In this document: one piece after another, positions 16,106 to 25,525 of the stretch
Layout of the letters: each line of letters starts with the position of its first letter
Numbering within the stretch: the first letter of the stretch is position 1
Assembly (NCBI GenBank): GCA_964387075.1
Contig: CAYLVB010000001.1
Span: 62,001 to 126,000, forward strand
Length of the DNA: 64,000 nt
DNA from: PALSA-968 sp964387075
GTDB lineage: Bacteria; Bacteroidota; Bacteroidia; B-17B0; Aurantibacillaceae
Reading direction: 5' to 3'
Made by a program: the position numbers and the translations under genes
The notes under the pieces: generated by a model
What the model saw: the letters and a program-made list of their open reading frames with translations, nothing else
What the model was told of the DNA's origin: nothing
Database searches by the model: none

Positions 16106-18022
16106 ATGATCTCGGTTAATGCAGTAACGGTTTCTTTTGGTGGCTTTACGCTTTTTGATAATGTAAGCTTTTTGGTGAACCCCAAAGACCGCATTGGTCT
16201 TGCCGGTAAGAATGGCGCGGGTAAATCAACCATGCTTAAATTGATCGCGGGCGAAGATAACCCTACGAAGGGCGAAATATCCAAACCCAAGGATTTTAAA
16301 ATAGGCTACCTGCCTCAGGACATGATACACCAGCATGGCCGCACTGTTTTTGAAGAGACCGCCACCGCATTCCAGGAAATCAACGATCTGCAGGCGCGGA
16401 TGGATGCCATCAATAAGGAATTTGAGACCCGCACCGATTACGAAAGCGACAGCTATGCGAAGCTCATTACCGAAGTAACCGATATTTCCGCTCGTTTGGA
16501 TATTATCGGGGCAGGAAACCGCGACGAGGAGATCGAAAAAATATTAAAAGGTTTAGGATTTGAGCGCCGTGATTTTACCAGGCAAACAGCCGAGTTCAGC
16601 GGTGGCTGGAGAATGCGTATTGAATTAGCCAAATTGCTTTTACAGAAACCGGACGTGTTGCTGCTGGATGAGCCCACCAACCACTTAGATATAGAGGCCA
16701 TACAATGGCTGGAAGAGTTCATGGCCACTTTTTCCGGAGCCGTGGTGCTGATCAGTCACGATAAACAGTTCTTAGATACGGTTACCAACCGTACCATTGA
16801 GATAGTAAGTAAAAAAATATACGATTACCGCGCCAATTACAGCAAGTACCTAATACTGCGCAAAGAGCGAAAGGAAACGCAGGAGAACGCGCAAAAGAAC
16901 CAGCAAAAGATCATCGATCATACCGAAGCGCTTATTGATAAATACCGCGCCAAGGCCAACAAGGCGGCTTTTGCCCAGAGCTTGATCAAGAAATTGGATC
17001 GCATGGAATTGGTGGAGGTGGATGAGGACGATACTTCGGTGATGCACATGCGTTTTCCAAAACCCGCTCTGTCCGGTAAGATCGTGCTTACGGTGGAGAA
17101 CGCTGCCAAGACCTACGGCGAAAAACTTATTTTTAAGGATGCCAATTTCATAGTGGCCAAAGGTGAAAAGATCGCTTTGGTGGGAAGGAACGGAGAGGGA
17201 AAATCAACCATGATGAAGATGATCTCCGGCAAAACAAAGTTCGATGGAAAGGTACAGATCGGTCATAATGTGCTTGCCGGCGTTTTCGAGCAGGACCAGG
17301 AAGAGAAGTTAGACCAGAACAAAACTGTTTTTGAGACCATTGATGAATTGGCTGTGGGCGATGTACGCCGTTCGGTGCGTAACATCCTGGGTTCGTTCTT
17401 ATTTGGGGGAGATGATATTGATAAAAAAGTGCGCGTATTGAGTGGCGGAGAACGCGGGCGCTTGGCCCTGTGTAAACTTTTACTCGAACCCTATAATTTA
17501 TTGTTACTCGATGAGCCCACGAATCACCTGGACATCCGTTCGAAGGAAATTTTAAAGAAGGCCCTGCTGGATTATGAGGGTACTATCATCATCGTATCTC
17601 ACGACAGGGATTTCCTGGATGGATTATCTACCCGCCTGTTCGAGTTCCGTGAAGGACACGTGAAGGAGCATTTGTGTGATATCAAGGAATTCATGGAGAA
17701 ACGAAAGCTGGAACGCCTCGCCGAATTGAAATCAACGGTTACGATTGATGAACCTGTAAAAGCCAAAGCCGAGCCTAAAGAGAACCCGAACGCCGAAAAG
17801 GAAAAGCAACTGAAACAGCTTAAAAACCAATTAGCTAAAGTGGAGAAAGAAATAGAGCAGTTAGAAGGGGATATCCGGAAACTTGACGAGCAATTGTCTG
17901 ACCCTGAAAAATACAAAACACTTACCGCAGATAAAGACTTCTTTCCAAAGTATGAGGGAATGAAGAAGAAGCTGGAACAGGCTCTGAAGGAATGGGAAAC
18001 CCTTTCCGGAAAGCTGTCCTAA
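16106..18022 (+). CDS. ABC-F family ribosome-associated ATPase
   Basis: The 638-residue protein has two ATP-binding cassettes and no membrane segments. The first has GKNGAGKST near residue 36, FSGGWRMRIELAKLL near 167 and VLLLDEPTNHLD near 188. The second has GRNGEGKSTM near 363, LSGGERGRLALCKLLL near 445 and LLLLDEPTNHLD near 470. Between the cassettes is a charged linker (residues about 245-300). The C-terminal 90 residues form a Lys/Glu-rich coiled coil. This is the architecture of Uup/YdiF-type translation factors that act in the ribosomal E site. A role in antibiotic resistance cannot be told from sequence alone. It is divergent from the YwqK-arfB operon. Confidence 0.92.
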   Translation: MISVNAVTVSFGGFTLFDNVSFLVNPKDRIGLAGKNGAGKSTMLKLIAGEDNPTKGEISKPKDFKIGYLPQDMIHQHGRTVFEETATAFQEINDLQARMDAINKEFETRTDYESDSYAKLITEVTDISARLDIIGAGNRDEEIEKILKGLGFERRDFTRQTAEFSGGWRMRIELAKLLLQKPDVLLLDEPTNHLDIEAIQWLEEFMATFSGAVVLISHDKQFLDTVTNRTIEIVSKKIYDYRANYSKYLILRKERKETQENAQKNQQKIIDHTEALIDKYRAKANKAAFAQSLIKKLDRMELVEVDEDDTSVMHMRFPKPALSGKIVLTVENAAKTYGEKLIFKDANFIVAKGEKIALVGRNGEGKSTMMKMISGKTKFDGKVQIGHNVLAGVFEQDQEEKLDQNKTVFETIDELAVGDVRRSVRNILGSFLFGGDDIDKKVRVLSGGERGRLALCKLLLEPYNLLLLDEPTNHLDIRSKEILKKALLDYEGTIIIVSHDRDFLDGLSTRLFEFREGHVKEHLCDIKEFMEKRKLERLAELKSTVTIDEPVKAKAEPKENPNAEKEKQLKQLKNQLAKVEKEIEQLEGDIRKLDEQLSDPEKYKTLTADKDFFPKYEGMKKKLEQALKEWETLSGKLS

Positions 18023-18089
18023 GCTTATTAGAACGGATTGTTAATTTCTGCGCCGTTTTTCTAAGAAAATTCGTATCTTAGTTTCTCAA

Positions 18090-21000
18090 ATGAAAAGCCT
18101 TGCCGCCCATACTTTAAGGACCTGTACGCTATTATTCGCCTGTGTACTGGGTTTTTCAGCTTTAGGTCAATTAGCAAGTCAATCTTCTGTTCCCGCCAAA
18201 TGGCTTTCTCAGCAAGCTTTCGAGCACCGCGTCTTTATTGAGAACGTAGGTCAGTTTACGGAAGAGGAACGCGCCCTGGGATCAAAGATCTATTTTTCCT
18301 GTCGCACACAGTCCGCCCAAATATTCTTTACCGCCAATGGATTTGCCTATAAGTATTTTGTAAAGCGTTATAAAAAGGAAAAAGAGGAAGGGCCTCATGA
18401 GATCAACTCCGAAGAAGATAAAAAAGAGGAGTTAAAAGAAGAGCTTAGAGAATCACTCACCAAGCCTTATTACGTAGAGAGCTACTGGCTGAAAGCGAAC
18501 AAGAACGCGGCTTTTGTGGCGGAAGGCGCGGGCAGCATCGATCATTGTTACGCGGTTCCGGGAAAGAAAGGCAGTTTGCACGCCAAAGGTTTTTCGCGCC
18601 TCGTGTTGAAAGACCTTTACCCCGGCATTGATGTAGAGTTCAGTATGCCCGAAGAAGGCGGTTTCAAATACAATTTACTGGTAAAGGCCGGAGCGGATGT
18701 TGGCCAGGTAAAGCTCAAACACAAAGGACTCAAAACCATTCTGGCGAAAGAGGATGGACTGAACTATTACCTGGAGAACGATCAGCTTTTGGAGGAGAAA
18801 GCGCCGCTCACCTATTATGCCGATTCGAAAGAGAAAATAAATTGCTCGTATGTGCTCTCTAAAAAAACAGAATCATTCAGTCTCAGTTATGATCATTCAA
18901 GAGATATTGTTATTGATCCATGGATCGTGAACCCGAACTTCGTAGGATGGAACCGCGCCTACGATGTAGCGCGTGACAATAACGGGAACATTCTCGCGTA
19001 TGGCGGACCCGTTCCTTACCAGTTGAACAAATATAGTCCTACGGGTGCATTGATCTGGACCTTTACCACGCCTTATAACTCGGAACTATATGGTGATTTC
19101 GCGATCGATGCCACCGGCAACATCATTCTCACCGAGGGCTTCAGCGGGGGGCATGTGGTGAAGATAGATCCGAACGCGAATGTGCTCTATACCGCTTTTC
19201 CAACCAATGGCGGTTACGCCGAATTCTGGCGCATCGCCTATAATTGTGATTTCACCGTATTACGTGTGAGCGGCTTCATCCAGGGCGGCGGCGGAGCACT
19301 GCATCAAATAATTAATATTGATCCAAACACCGGCGCTATGCTCGGCACATCGGGTGCGGTAAGCTATGAGTCTAGATCTTTGTTCATTGACAGGAATGGC
19401 TTTATCTACAGTCTTTCACCCACCCAGTTCGCCGGGCAACCCAATTACGTTACCAGGTTCGATCCGGCGCTGAATATGTTGTACGCCCAAAACAGCGGGT
19501 ATGTTATCTCGGAAGGCACAGGAGGCTATATAAACTCCAATTACGTAGGTTGTGGGTCTTGCTTTGCCAACCAGAACGGGGTAACGGCGGATGTTACAAA
19601 TGTTTATACCTATGACGGCGCTACACTTTACAAAAGAAGAAATGCCAATGGTGTAGGCGTAGACAGCATGGCCGTTCCAAATGGCGTTATGATGATGAAC
19701 AGCGGCATTATTCTGGATGCATGCAACAATCTTTATATCGGCACACAAAATTCGGTCTTGCAACTGGATACCAATTTCAATATCCTGGCAACAGTTGCCA
19801 CTCCCGGACCGGTCTATGACCTTTGTTTTTCACAAGCTAATAATATCGTGGCGGCAGGCGACGGTTTTGTAAGCGAACTTAATTTAAGTACGAGTTGTAA
19901 CCTGGTGATAGCAACTGCCGGAGATTCGGCATGCGTGGGAACCACAACAGGCAGCGCAACGGTTACGGTAACTCCACAGCCCGGCGATACACCACCTTAT
20001 TCCTATCAATGGTCGAACGGAGCCACAACGGCCATAGCAACTGGACTCGCTCCCGGAACTTATTACGTGGTTGTAAAGGATAATTCCTGCGGAACCCCGA
20101 AGTTGAAAACAGATTCAGTGGTCATTCCGCCAATTCCTCTTCCTGTCATCGCTTCCAATACCGCCACCATTTGCGCGGGACAACAAACCGCAACATTGAC
20201 CGCTACAGGCGCGGCTTCCTATGCATGGGGACCCGCAACAGGTTTAAGTATAACAACTGGCAGCGTTGTTAGCGCAAATCCCGGAACTACACAGGTCTAT
20301 ACAATTACCGGAACTTCAACCAGCGGTTGCGTGAACACGGCTACAACTACCGTTGCGGTTTTAAGCGTACCGGTCGTCACTGCCACTTCTACAACCATCT
20401 GTCCGTCTTCGACAGCCACAGTGACATCCTCCGGAGCCAGTACTTATACCTGGAGTACGGGCGGTACTGGAAATACTTTGACCCAAAGTCCGGCTGCAAC
20501 AACAAGTTATACTGTAACCGGCACCGATGCTTCGGGTTGTACGGATACCGCAATAGCCACCATCAGCGTTCTTCCATCATTTAGTATGTCGGTAAATTCA
20601 GGCGCTATCTGCGCGGGACAACAAACTATTACGCTTAGTTCAAGCGGAGCGGCAAGTTATGCATGGTCGCCGGGAACGGGATTGAGCTCTACAACCAATG
20701 GAACTGTCACCGCCAACCCTGGAACAACTACGGTTTATACGGTAGTTGGTACAGCGGGAACCTGTACCGCGCAGGCTACTTCAACTGTTACTGTGAATAC
20801 GCCTCCGGTTGTTGCCGTTAACTCGGGAACGATCTGTGTTGGAAGTTCAGTAGCACTGAATGGGGCAGGAGCTCCGAATTATTCGTGGACGCCCGCGCTT
20901 GGCCTGAGCGCAACAACAGGCGCAACCGTAAGCGCTAATCCAACAACCAGCATGGTGTACACCGTTGTTGGTACCGACGCTAACAACTGTACAGGCATTG

Positions 21001-22907
21001 CAAGTGCAACGGTTGCCGTGAATCCGCTTCCGGTGGTCAACGTCAATAGTACCTCCATCTGCAGCGGTGGTTCGGCTGTTCTTACGGTCGGAGGCGCGAG
21101 CACCTATTCCTGGAATCCGGCCGGAACTTTAAGCGCGGCTACCGGGGCAACTGTGACGGCGCAGCCTGCTACAACAACTTCGTATACAGTTACCGGTACA
21201 GACGCGAACAATTGCGTGAATACAGCTGTATCCACAGTTACAGTAACTCCGAATCCTATTGTGAGCGCAAACAGCGGAAATATTTGCGTAGGACAACAAA
21301 CGCTTGCGCTCAATGCTACAGGCGCTACAACTTACACCTGGTCGCCCGCTACGGGGTTAAGTTCTTCCAGTGGAGCTAATGTGAATGCAAATCCAAATGC
21401 GACCACTACATATACTGTTTTGGGTGCTATAGGAACCTGCACCGCGATGAACACCTCTACAGTAACCGTGAACCCATTACCTAACGTAACGGCTACTTCA
21501 ACAGCTATCTGTAACGGGCAAAGCGGAACCTTGACCGCGGCGGGCGCCACAACTTATACATGGAGCAATAATACGAATGGAAACACGCTTAGCATGGCAG
21601 CGGCTGTTACCGTTACTTTTACTGTTACCGGAACCGACAACAACGGCTGCTATGATACCGCTCAGGCTACGATCACAGTAAATCCATTGCCAACTGTAAC
21701 GGTGAACAGTCCCAGTGTTTGCGCCGGTAGTTCTACTTCGCTTACGGCCGGTGGCGCGGCTTCCTATGCCTGGAGTCCGGCCACGGGATTGAGTGCTACA
21801 AGCGGGGCAACTGTAACTGCCACTCCTGCCGCTACGGGCAATTATGTTGTAACCGGCACTGACGCGAATACTTGTGTAAATACCGCCACGGCGGTTATTA
21901 CGGTGATGCAGCGACCGGTTGTGGCTATCAACTCCATCGCGATCTGTGCAGGCTCGAGCGGGACGCTTTCCGCTTCCGGAGCCAATACCTACACCTGGTT
22001 CCCTACATCCGGCTTAAGTAGTTCGAATGGAGCTTCGGTTACCGCCAATCCTCCTTCTACGATGCAATACGCGGTTTATGGAACGGATATTTTTGGTTGT
22101 ATGGATACAGGATTGGTAACTGTAACGGTAAATCCTTTGCCCATTGTTTCATTGGGACCGCTTATCGCTTCGGGTTGCGCGCCTCTGTGTGTTACGTTCA
22201 CAAATACCAGCGCGACTTCCGGAGCCTGCTCATGGGATTTTAATGATGGAACCGCATCGAATGCATGCTCGCCGGTGCATTGTTTTTCTTTAGTGGGAAC
22301 ACTTACACCCACGCTCACGATCACCGATGCCAATAATTGCAGTGGAAATGGCACAGCTACGGTGATCGTTTATCCTGTACCCGCGGCTGATTTCAACGCG
22401 AGTCCGCAACCCACAACGATATTCGACGCGCAGATCCATTTTTATGATGTGAGCACGAACGCGGTCATTACCGGGTGGGAATGGACCTTTGGTGATCCGA
22501 ACAATACCAATTCTCAATTGCCAGATCCAGTATTTCTTTATAATGAGCCCGGTGAGTATCCGGTGACGCTGATCGTTACTTCCGACTTTGGTTGTATTGA
22601 TACGGTAGTGAAAACGATCACCATCGATCCGGAAACCATCATCTATGTGCCGAATGCCTTCACGCCGAATTTCGACGGCGACAACGATGTGTTCATGGCT
22701 AAAGGCGAGGGCATCAAGGACTTTAAATTGTATGTATTCGATCGATGGGGTGAGCAGGTATTCTTTTCGGATGATATTTATAAAGGATGGGATGGCTTCT
22801 ATAGGGGCCAAAGGGCGCAGATAGATGTGTATGTTTGGAAGATCGAGCTTACTACCTGGACCGGAGAGCCGCGCGCTTTGAAAGGGACCGTTTCCTTACT
22901 AAAGTAA
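18090..22907 (+). CDS. Giant secreted protein with SprB and nine Ig-like repeats, PKD and type B (CHU_C) C-terminus
   Basis: The 1605-residue protein starts with a signal peptide ending near GFSALGQ. Residues about 45-280 match the N-terminal domain shared by such proteins (DUF7948-like: FIENVGQFTEEE.., YVVIDPW-type end). A propeller-like region follows to about 600. A SprB-type repeat at about 615-680 contains SYQWSNGATTAIATGLAPGT. Nine tandem Ig-like units of about 73-76 residues (NSxxIC..GxxxLxxxGAxxYxWSPATGLS..YTVTGTDANNC) span about 690-1365. Two PKD domains come next. The last 85 residues (IYVPNAFTPNFDGDND.. to KGTVSLLK) are the gliding-motility-type C-terminal domain recognised by T9SS. 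It is a likely long surface adhesin or filament. No enzyme motif is seen. Confidence 0.88.
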   Translation: MKSLAAHTLRTCTLLFACVLGFSALGQLASQSSVPAKWLSQQAFEHRVFIENVGQFTEEERALGSKIYFSCRTQSAQIFFTANGFAYKYFVKRYKKEKEEGPHEINSEEDKKEELKEELRESLTKPYYVESYWLKANKNAAFVAEGAGSIDHCYAVPGKKGSLHAKGFSRLVLKDLYPGIDVEFSMPEEGGFKYNLLVKAGADVGQVKLKHKGLKTILAKEDGLNYYLENDQLLEEKAPLTYYADSKEKINCSYVLSKKTESFSLSYDHSRDIVIDPWIVNPNFVGWNRAYDVARDNNGNILAYGGPVPYQLNKYSPTGALIWTFTTPYNSELYGDFAIDATGNIILTEGFSGGHVVKIDPNANVLYTAFPTNGGYAEFWRIAYNCDFTVLRVSGFIQGGGGALHQIINIDPNTGAMLGTSGAVSYESRSLFIDRNGFIYSLSPTQFAGQPNYVTRFDPALNMLYAQNSGYVISEGTGGYINSNYVGCGSCFANQNGVTADVTNVYTYDGATLYKRRNANGVGVDSMAVPNGVMMMNSGIILDACNNLYIGTQNSVLQLDTNFNILATVATPGPVYDLCFSQANNIVAAGDGFVSELNLSTSCNLVIATAGDSACVGTTTGSATVTVTPQPGDTPPYSYQWSNGATTAIATGLAPGTYYVVVKDNSCGTPKLKTDSVVIPPIPLPVIASNTATICAGQQTATLTATGAASYAWGPATGLSITTGSVVSANPGTTQVYTITGTSTSGCVNTATTTVAVLSVPVVTATSTTICPSSTATVTSSGASTYTWSTGGTGNTLTQSPAATTSYTVTGTDASGCTDTAIATISVLPSFSMSVNSGAICAGQQTITLSSSGAASYAWSPGTGLSSTTNGTVTANPGTTTVYTVVGTAGTCTAQATSTVTVNTPPVVAVNSGTICVGSSVALNGAGAPNYSWTPALGLSATTGATVSANPTTSMVYTVVGTDANNCTGIASATVAVNPLPVVNVNSTSICSGGSAVLTVGGASTYSWNPAGTLSAATGATVTAQPATTTSYTVTGTDANNCVNTAVSTVTVTPNPIVSANSGNICVGQQTLALNATGATTYTWSPATGLSSSSGANVNANPNATTTYTVLGAIGTCTAMNTSTVTVNPLPNVTATSTAICNGQSGTLTAAGATTYTWSNNTNGNTLSMAAAVTVTFTVTGTDNNGCYDTAQATITVNPLPTVTVNSPSVCAGSSTSLTAGGAASYAWSPATGLSATSGATVTATPAATGNYVVTGTDANTCVNTATAVITVMQRPVVAINSIAICAGSSGTLSASGANTYTWFPTSGLSSSNGASVTANPPSTMQYAVYGTDIFGCMDTGLVTVTVNPLPIVSLGPLIASGCAPLCVTFTNTSATSGACSWDFNDGTASNACSPVHCFSLVGTLTPTLTITDANNCSGNGTATVIVYPVPAADFNASPQPTTIFDAQIHFYDVSTNAVITGWEWTFGDPNNTNSQLPDPVFLYNEPGEYPVTLIVTSDFGCIDTVVKTITIDPETIIYVPNAFTPNFDGDNDVFMAKGEGIKDFKLYVFDRWGEQVFFSDDIYKGWDGFYRGQRAQIDVYVWKIELTTWTGEPRALKGTVSLLK

Positions 22908-22938
22908 AAGAGCCCCAAGTATCAGTTGGAGCTCTTTC
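22907..22938 (+). terminator. Terminator after the 1605-residue secreted protein gene
   Basis: AAAGAGC and GCTCTTT pair across an 18-base loop that also holds a CC/GG pair. A T-rich stretch follows (TTTTTTCTTTTT near 22943). It starts within the stop codon region of the gene. Confidence 0.65.
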
Positions 22939-23247
22939 TGAATTTTTTCTTTTTCAATTACTAAGACTTCTCGTGTCTTTTAGTTTTTTCGGTTGTCATC
23001 TTTTTCTGATGTTAACCTTTTGAAAAAATCCTTGAACAATAGGGTACCGAGATCATGCCTGAAATCAATATACTGAAAATCAACCATATAATCCCAACAA
23101 AATTAGATTTTCCTTCCCATGGCGGGCCTGGGTTCCTGAAATGGATCCCAGGTATCGATTGTCAATGAAAAAGGCATCATTTCTGTAATAAGTTTGGATA
23201 TAAACTAAAAAAATCGTTACTTTGCACCCCTAAAATTAGATAAGAAA
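22908..23247. other. 340-base gap between the giant secreted gene and rpmB
   Basis: The left end is the terminator of the upstream gene and the right end is the rpmB promoter and leader. The middle holds no ORF with a normal start. A 49-codon minus-strand stop-free stretch (23015-23161) encodes a hydrophobic segment but has no ATG, GTG or TTG in a sensible place. It may be a decayed small membrane-protein gene. Confidence 0.5.
23193..23224 (+). promoter_or_regulatory. Promoter of the rpmB operon
   Basis: TTTG at 23193-23196, a 20-base spacer and TTACTTTG at 23217-23224 fit the Bacteroidota promoter with one mismatch in the -7 box. The rpmB ATG lies 23 bases further on. Confidence 0.6.
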
Positions 23248-23538
23248 ATGGCTCGTGTTTGTCAACTTACTGGAAAAAAGGCTGTTATTGGCCATAAAGT
23301 GTCTCACTCGAACGTTAAGACCAAGCGTTCTTTTGATGTGAACCTGAAGCGTAAACGCTTTTTTGTACCTGAGACCGGCGAATGGATCACCCTTCGTGTA
23401 TCTACCTCGGCACTGAAGAATGTCAACAAACTGGGTATCGCTGCCTGCCTCAAAGAAGCCCGCGAAAAGGGGTTTATCCCAAGCGTTAAAAGAACCAAAG
23501 AAAAAGCTGCCGCTCACGCTGCTGCCAGCAAAAAATAA
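23248..23538 (+). CDS. rpmB: 50S ribosomal protein L28
   Basis: The 96-residue protein begins MARVCQLTGKKAVIGHKVSH and continues with the SNVKTKRSFDVNLKRKRFF segment typical of L28. Its lysine/alanine-rich tail is slightly longer than in E. coli (78 residues), as is common in Bacteroidota. It is part of the large ribosomal subunit. It is the first gene of the rpmB-rpmG-DUF4295 operon, with 19 bases to rpmG. Confidence 0.97.
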   Translation: MARVCQLTGKKAVIGHKVSHSNVKTKRSFDVNLKRKRFFVPETGEWITLRVSTSALKNVNKLGIAACLKEAREKGFIPSVKRTKEKAAAHAAASKK

Positions 23539-23557
23539 TATTTAATCACCGGAAATC

Positions 23558-23740
23558 ATGGCAAAGAAACAGAACCGTATACAAGTGATCCTGGAATGCA
23601 CCGAGCACGCCGCAAGCGGCCAACCCGGCACTTCACGCTACATCACTACCAAGAACAAAAAGAACACAACTGAGCGTATCGAACTGAAAAAATACAATTC
23701 GATCCTCAAAAAAATGACCGTTCACAAAGAGATCAAATAA
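23558..23740 (+). CDS. rpmG: 50S ribosomal protein L33
   Basis: The 60-residue protein is basic, with RIQVILECTEH near the N-terminus, GTSRYITTKNKKNT in the middle and KKYNSILKKMTVHKEIK at the end, the standard L33 pattern. The zinc-binding Cys pairs are missing apart from one Cys, so this is the zinc-free (C-minus) form. It lies between rpmB and the DUF4295 gene in one transcription unit. Confidence 0.96.
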   Translation: MAKKQNRIQVILECTEHAASGQPGTSRYITTKNKKNTTERIELKKYNSILKKMTVHKEIK

Positions 23741-23759
23741 AAAATTAAATTAATAAGTC

Positions 23760-23915
23760 ATGGCAAAGAAAGTAGTAGCAACGCTTAAGACCGGTAAGGG
23801 TAAAGACTTCACCAAAGTAATTAAAATGGTAAAGTCGCAAAAGACCGGCGCTTACATGTTCAAGGAAGAGATCGTGCACAATGATCATATCCAGGATTTC
23901 CTGAAACAAAAGTAA
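23760..23915 (+). CDS. DUF4295 small basic protein
   Basis: This 51-residue ORF starts with MAKKVVATLKTGKGKDFTKV. It lies 19 bases after rpmG, followed by an intrinsic terminator. Its start and length match the DUF4295 family, a Bacteroidota protein almost always encoded directly after rpmG. Strong basicity and context suggest a ribosome-associated protein. The function is not established. Confidence 0.88.
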   Translation: MAKKVVATLKTGKGKDFTKVIKMVKSQKTGAYMFKEEIVHNDHIQDFLKQK

Positions 23916-23934
23916 TTCTTAAGCTTTTGGAGTT

Positions 23935-23964
23935 TGACCCAGGCAGTATCGTCTGGGTTTTTTT
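23935..23964. terminator. Bidirectional terminator between DUF4295 and a convergent gene
   Basis: ACCCAG (23937-23942) pairs with CTGGGT (23953-23958) across ten bases, followed by seven T. The T run ends at the stop codon of the minus-strand gene at 23963. Confidence 0.85.
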
Positions 23965-24391
23965 ATGCTTTCACTTTTTTAAGCTTTGCCTTTTCGCCCG
24001 CTTCAAACTCGGGGATCTTAACTTCCAGCCAGGCCCTGGCTTCTTCGTAGTTAGAGAACAGCTTCGATTCCCTTAGAGGAGTATTGAACTTCATGATGAA
24101 GTTGCCGATCAAACGCTGCGCGAGGTTCTTCACCACAAAGGCCTGTAAGGTCACAAAGGCCGAATAATGCCGTTTCTGCCCCTCGGCACGCGCTTCGGCC
24201 GTGATGCTGAAGAAATCCATCGCGCGGAAAAGCGTAGCGTAATGCGCTGTTTGGGTCATGGCTAAGGTCACCGCGTGCATGGCCACAATATCCTCCTTTT
24301 CTATCTCTTCGTCCTTCATAAAGAACTCCACGGTCTTCCTTTCGGGGAAATACTCAACGATAAACTTATGGTTCTCGAAGTGGTTCTTCAT
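23963..24391 (-). CDS. STAS/SpoIIAA-like (DUF7793-type) protein
   Basis: The 142-residue protein has no signal peptide or membrane segment. It begins with a strand pair (HKFIVEYFPERKTVEFFM). Helices with an ARAEGQKRHYSAFVTLQAFVV segment follow. It ends LAQRLIGNFIMKFNTPLRE then KLFSNYEEARAWLE. This order fits the SpoIIAA/STAS-like proteins of Bacteroidota in which a helix after an 'IGNF..F..P' strand is conserved. It probably works as a small regulatory or binding protein in the cytoplasm. It lies antiparallel inside the otherwise conserved rpmB-to-ftsY gene group and shares the terminator with that operon. The family call is by pattern memory and is moderate. Confidence 0.55.
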   Translation of the reverse strand: MKNHFENHKFIVEYFPERKTVEFFMKDEEIEKEDIVAMHAVTLAMTQTAHYATLFRAMDFFSITAEARAEGQKRHYSAFVTLQAFVVKNLAQRLIGNFIMKFNTPLRESKLFSNYEEARAWLEVKIPEFEAGEKAKLKKVKA

Positions 24392-24448
24392 TTGGCAGAG
24401 CTAAATTATGTAAAATAATAAAAGAAAATACGGGAGGCTCTTTTTTAT

Positions 24449-24456
24449 TACTTTTG
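24449..24456 (+). promoter_or_regulatory. -7 box for ftsY
   Basis: TACTTTTG fits TAnnTTTG, 37 bases before the ftsY ATG. No clear -33 element lies at the expected distance. Confidence 0.4.
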
Positions 24457-24492
24457 TTATTATTTGAGTTTTGAACCAATAAGCGCGGCAGG

Positions 24493-25449
24493 ATGGGTAT
24501 TTTTAGTTTCTTCTCCAAAGAGAAAAAGGAGGCGCTCGACAAAGGGCTGAACAAGACCAAGGAGAATTTCTTTAGCAAGATCACCAAGGCCGTTGCCGGA
24601 AAAAGTACGGTCGACGCCGAAGTTCTGGATAATCTTGAAGAAGTTCTCTTGACCTCTGATGTGGGCGTTCAAACCACTTTAAAGATCATCAAGCGTATCG
24701 AAGAGCGCGTAGCAAAGGACAAATACGTGGGCGCGGCTCAATTGCATGAAATGCTCAAGGAAGAGATAGCCGCGCTGCTTACCGAAAACAATACTTCCGA
24801 TGTCTCTGAATTCACCATTCCTGCCGGCACAAAACCTTACGTGATCATGGTTGTGGGCGTGAACGGTGTAGGAAAAACAACTACCATCGGCAAACTTTCT
24901 TACCAATTGAAACAGGCCGGAAAGAACGTATTACTCGGAGCCGCGGATACTTTTCGCGCCGCCGCAGTAGATCAATTGATCATCTGGAGCAAACGCGTGG
25001 ATGTTCCTATTGTATCGCAAGGCATGAACGCCGATCCTGCTTCTGTGGCATTTGACGCCGTAAGCTCAGGAGTTGCCAAAGGAAGCGACGTTGTGATCAT
25101 CGATACCGCCGGCCGTTTACACAATAAAGTAAACCTGATGGCCGAACTGGGCAAGATCAAGAAAGTGATGAGCAAAGTAATTCCCGATGCTCCCCATGAA
25201 GTACTTCTGGTACTCGACGCCTCAACCGGCCAGAACGCAATTGAACAATGCAAACAATTCACCGCCGCTACTGAGGTCACAGCTTTGGCGCTCACTAAAC
25301 TCGATGGTACCGCAAAGGGCGGAGTTGTTATAGGTATTTCCGATCAGTTTAAAATTCCTGTAAAATACATTGGCGTAGGAGAGAAGATGGAAGACCTCCA
25401 GGTATTCAACCGCACCGAATTCGTAGATTCCCTCTTTTCTAAGAGCTAG
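24493..25449 (+). CDS. ftsY: Signal recognition particle receptor FtsY
   Basis: The 318-residue GTPase has a very short acidic/basic N-terminal region (MGIFSFFSKEKKEALDKGLN) instead of the long A domain of E. coli. An N-domain helical bundle comes next. The G domain shows GVNGVGKTTTIGKL near residue 122, DTFRAAAVDQL near 157, DTAGRLHNK near 205 and TKLDGTAKGG near 267. It docks SRP-ribosome complexes at the membrane translocon. Its SRP partner ffh is at 49.5 kb in this window. The gene is in the conserved Bacteroidota position after rpmB-rpmG-DUF4295, apart from the inserted antiparallel gene. Confidence 0.96.
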   Translation: MGIFSFFSKEKKEALDKGLNKTKENFFSKITKAVAGKSTVDAEVLDNLEEVLLTSDVGVQTTLKIIKRIEERVAKDKYVGAAQLHEMLKEEIAALLTENNTSDVSEFTIPAGTKPYVIMVVGVNGVGKTTTIGKLSYQLKQAGKNVLLGAADTFRAAAVDQLIIWSKRVDVPIVSQGMNADPASVAFDAVSSGVAKGSDVVIIDTAGRLHNKVNLMAELGKIKKVMSKVIPDAPHEVLLVLDASTGQNAIEQCKQFTAATEVTALALTKLDGTAKGGVVIGISDQFKIPVKYIGVGEKMEDLQVFNRTEFVDSLFSKS

Positions 25450-25525
25450 ATAGCCCTGAAATTTTTTCAGTAATTTTCCTTTTTCGGGACAATTTGACCT
25501 TTAAAATTTGTAAAAAAATTACATT

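Noticed and set aside
20150..22180. Possible CRISPR-like array
   Set aside because: The regular spacing of about 220 bases comes from diverged Ig-domain codons in an open reading frame. There are no short identical repeats with unique spacers, and no cas genes in the window.
22290..22811. 173-codon frame antisense to the giant repeat protein
   Set aside because: It lies fully opposite the PKD and CHU_C coding region and has no domain of its own.
23015..23161. Hydrophobic stop-free frame on the minus strand before rpmB
   Set aside because: It encodes a plausible transmembrane segment but has no usable start codon. At most it is a decayed gene.
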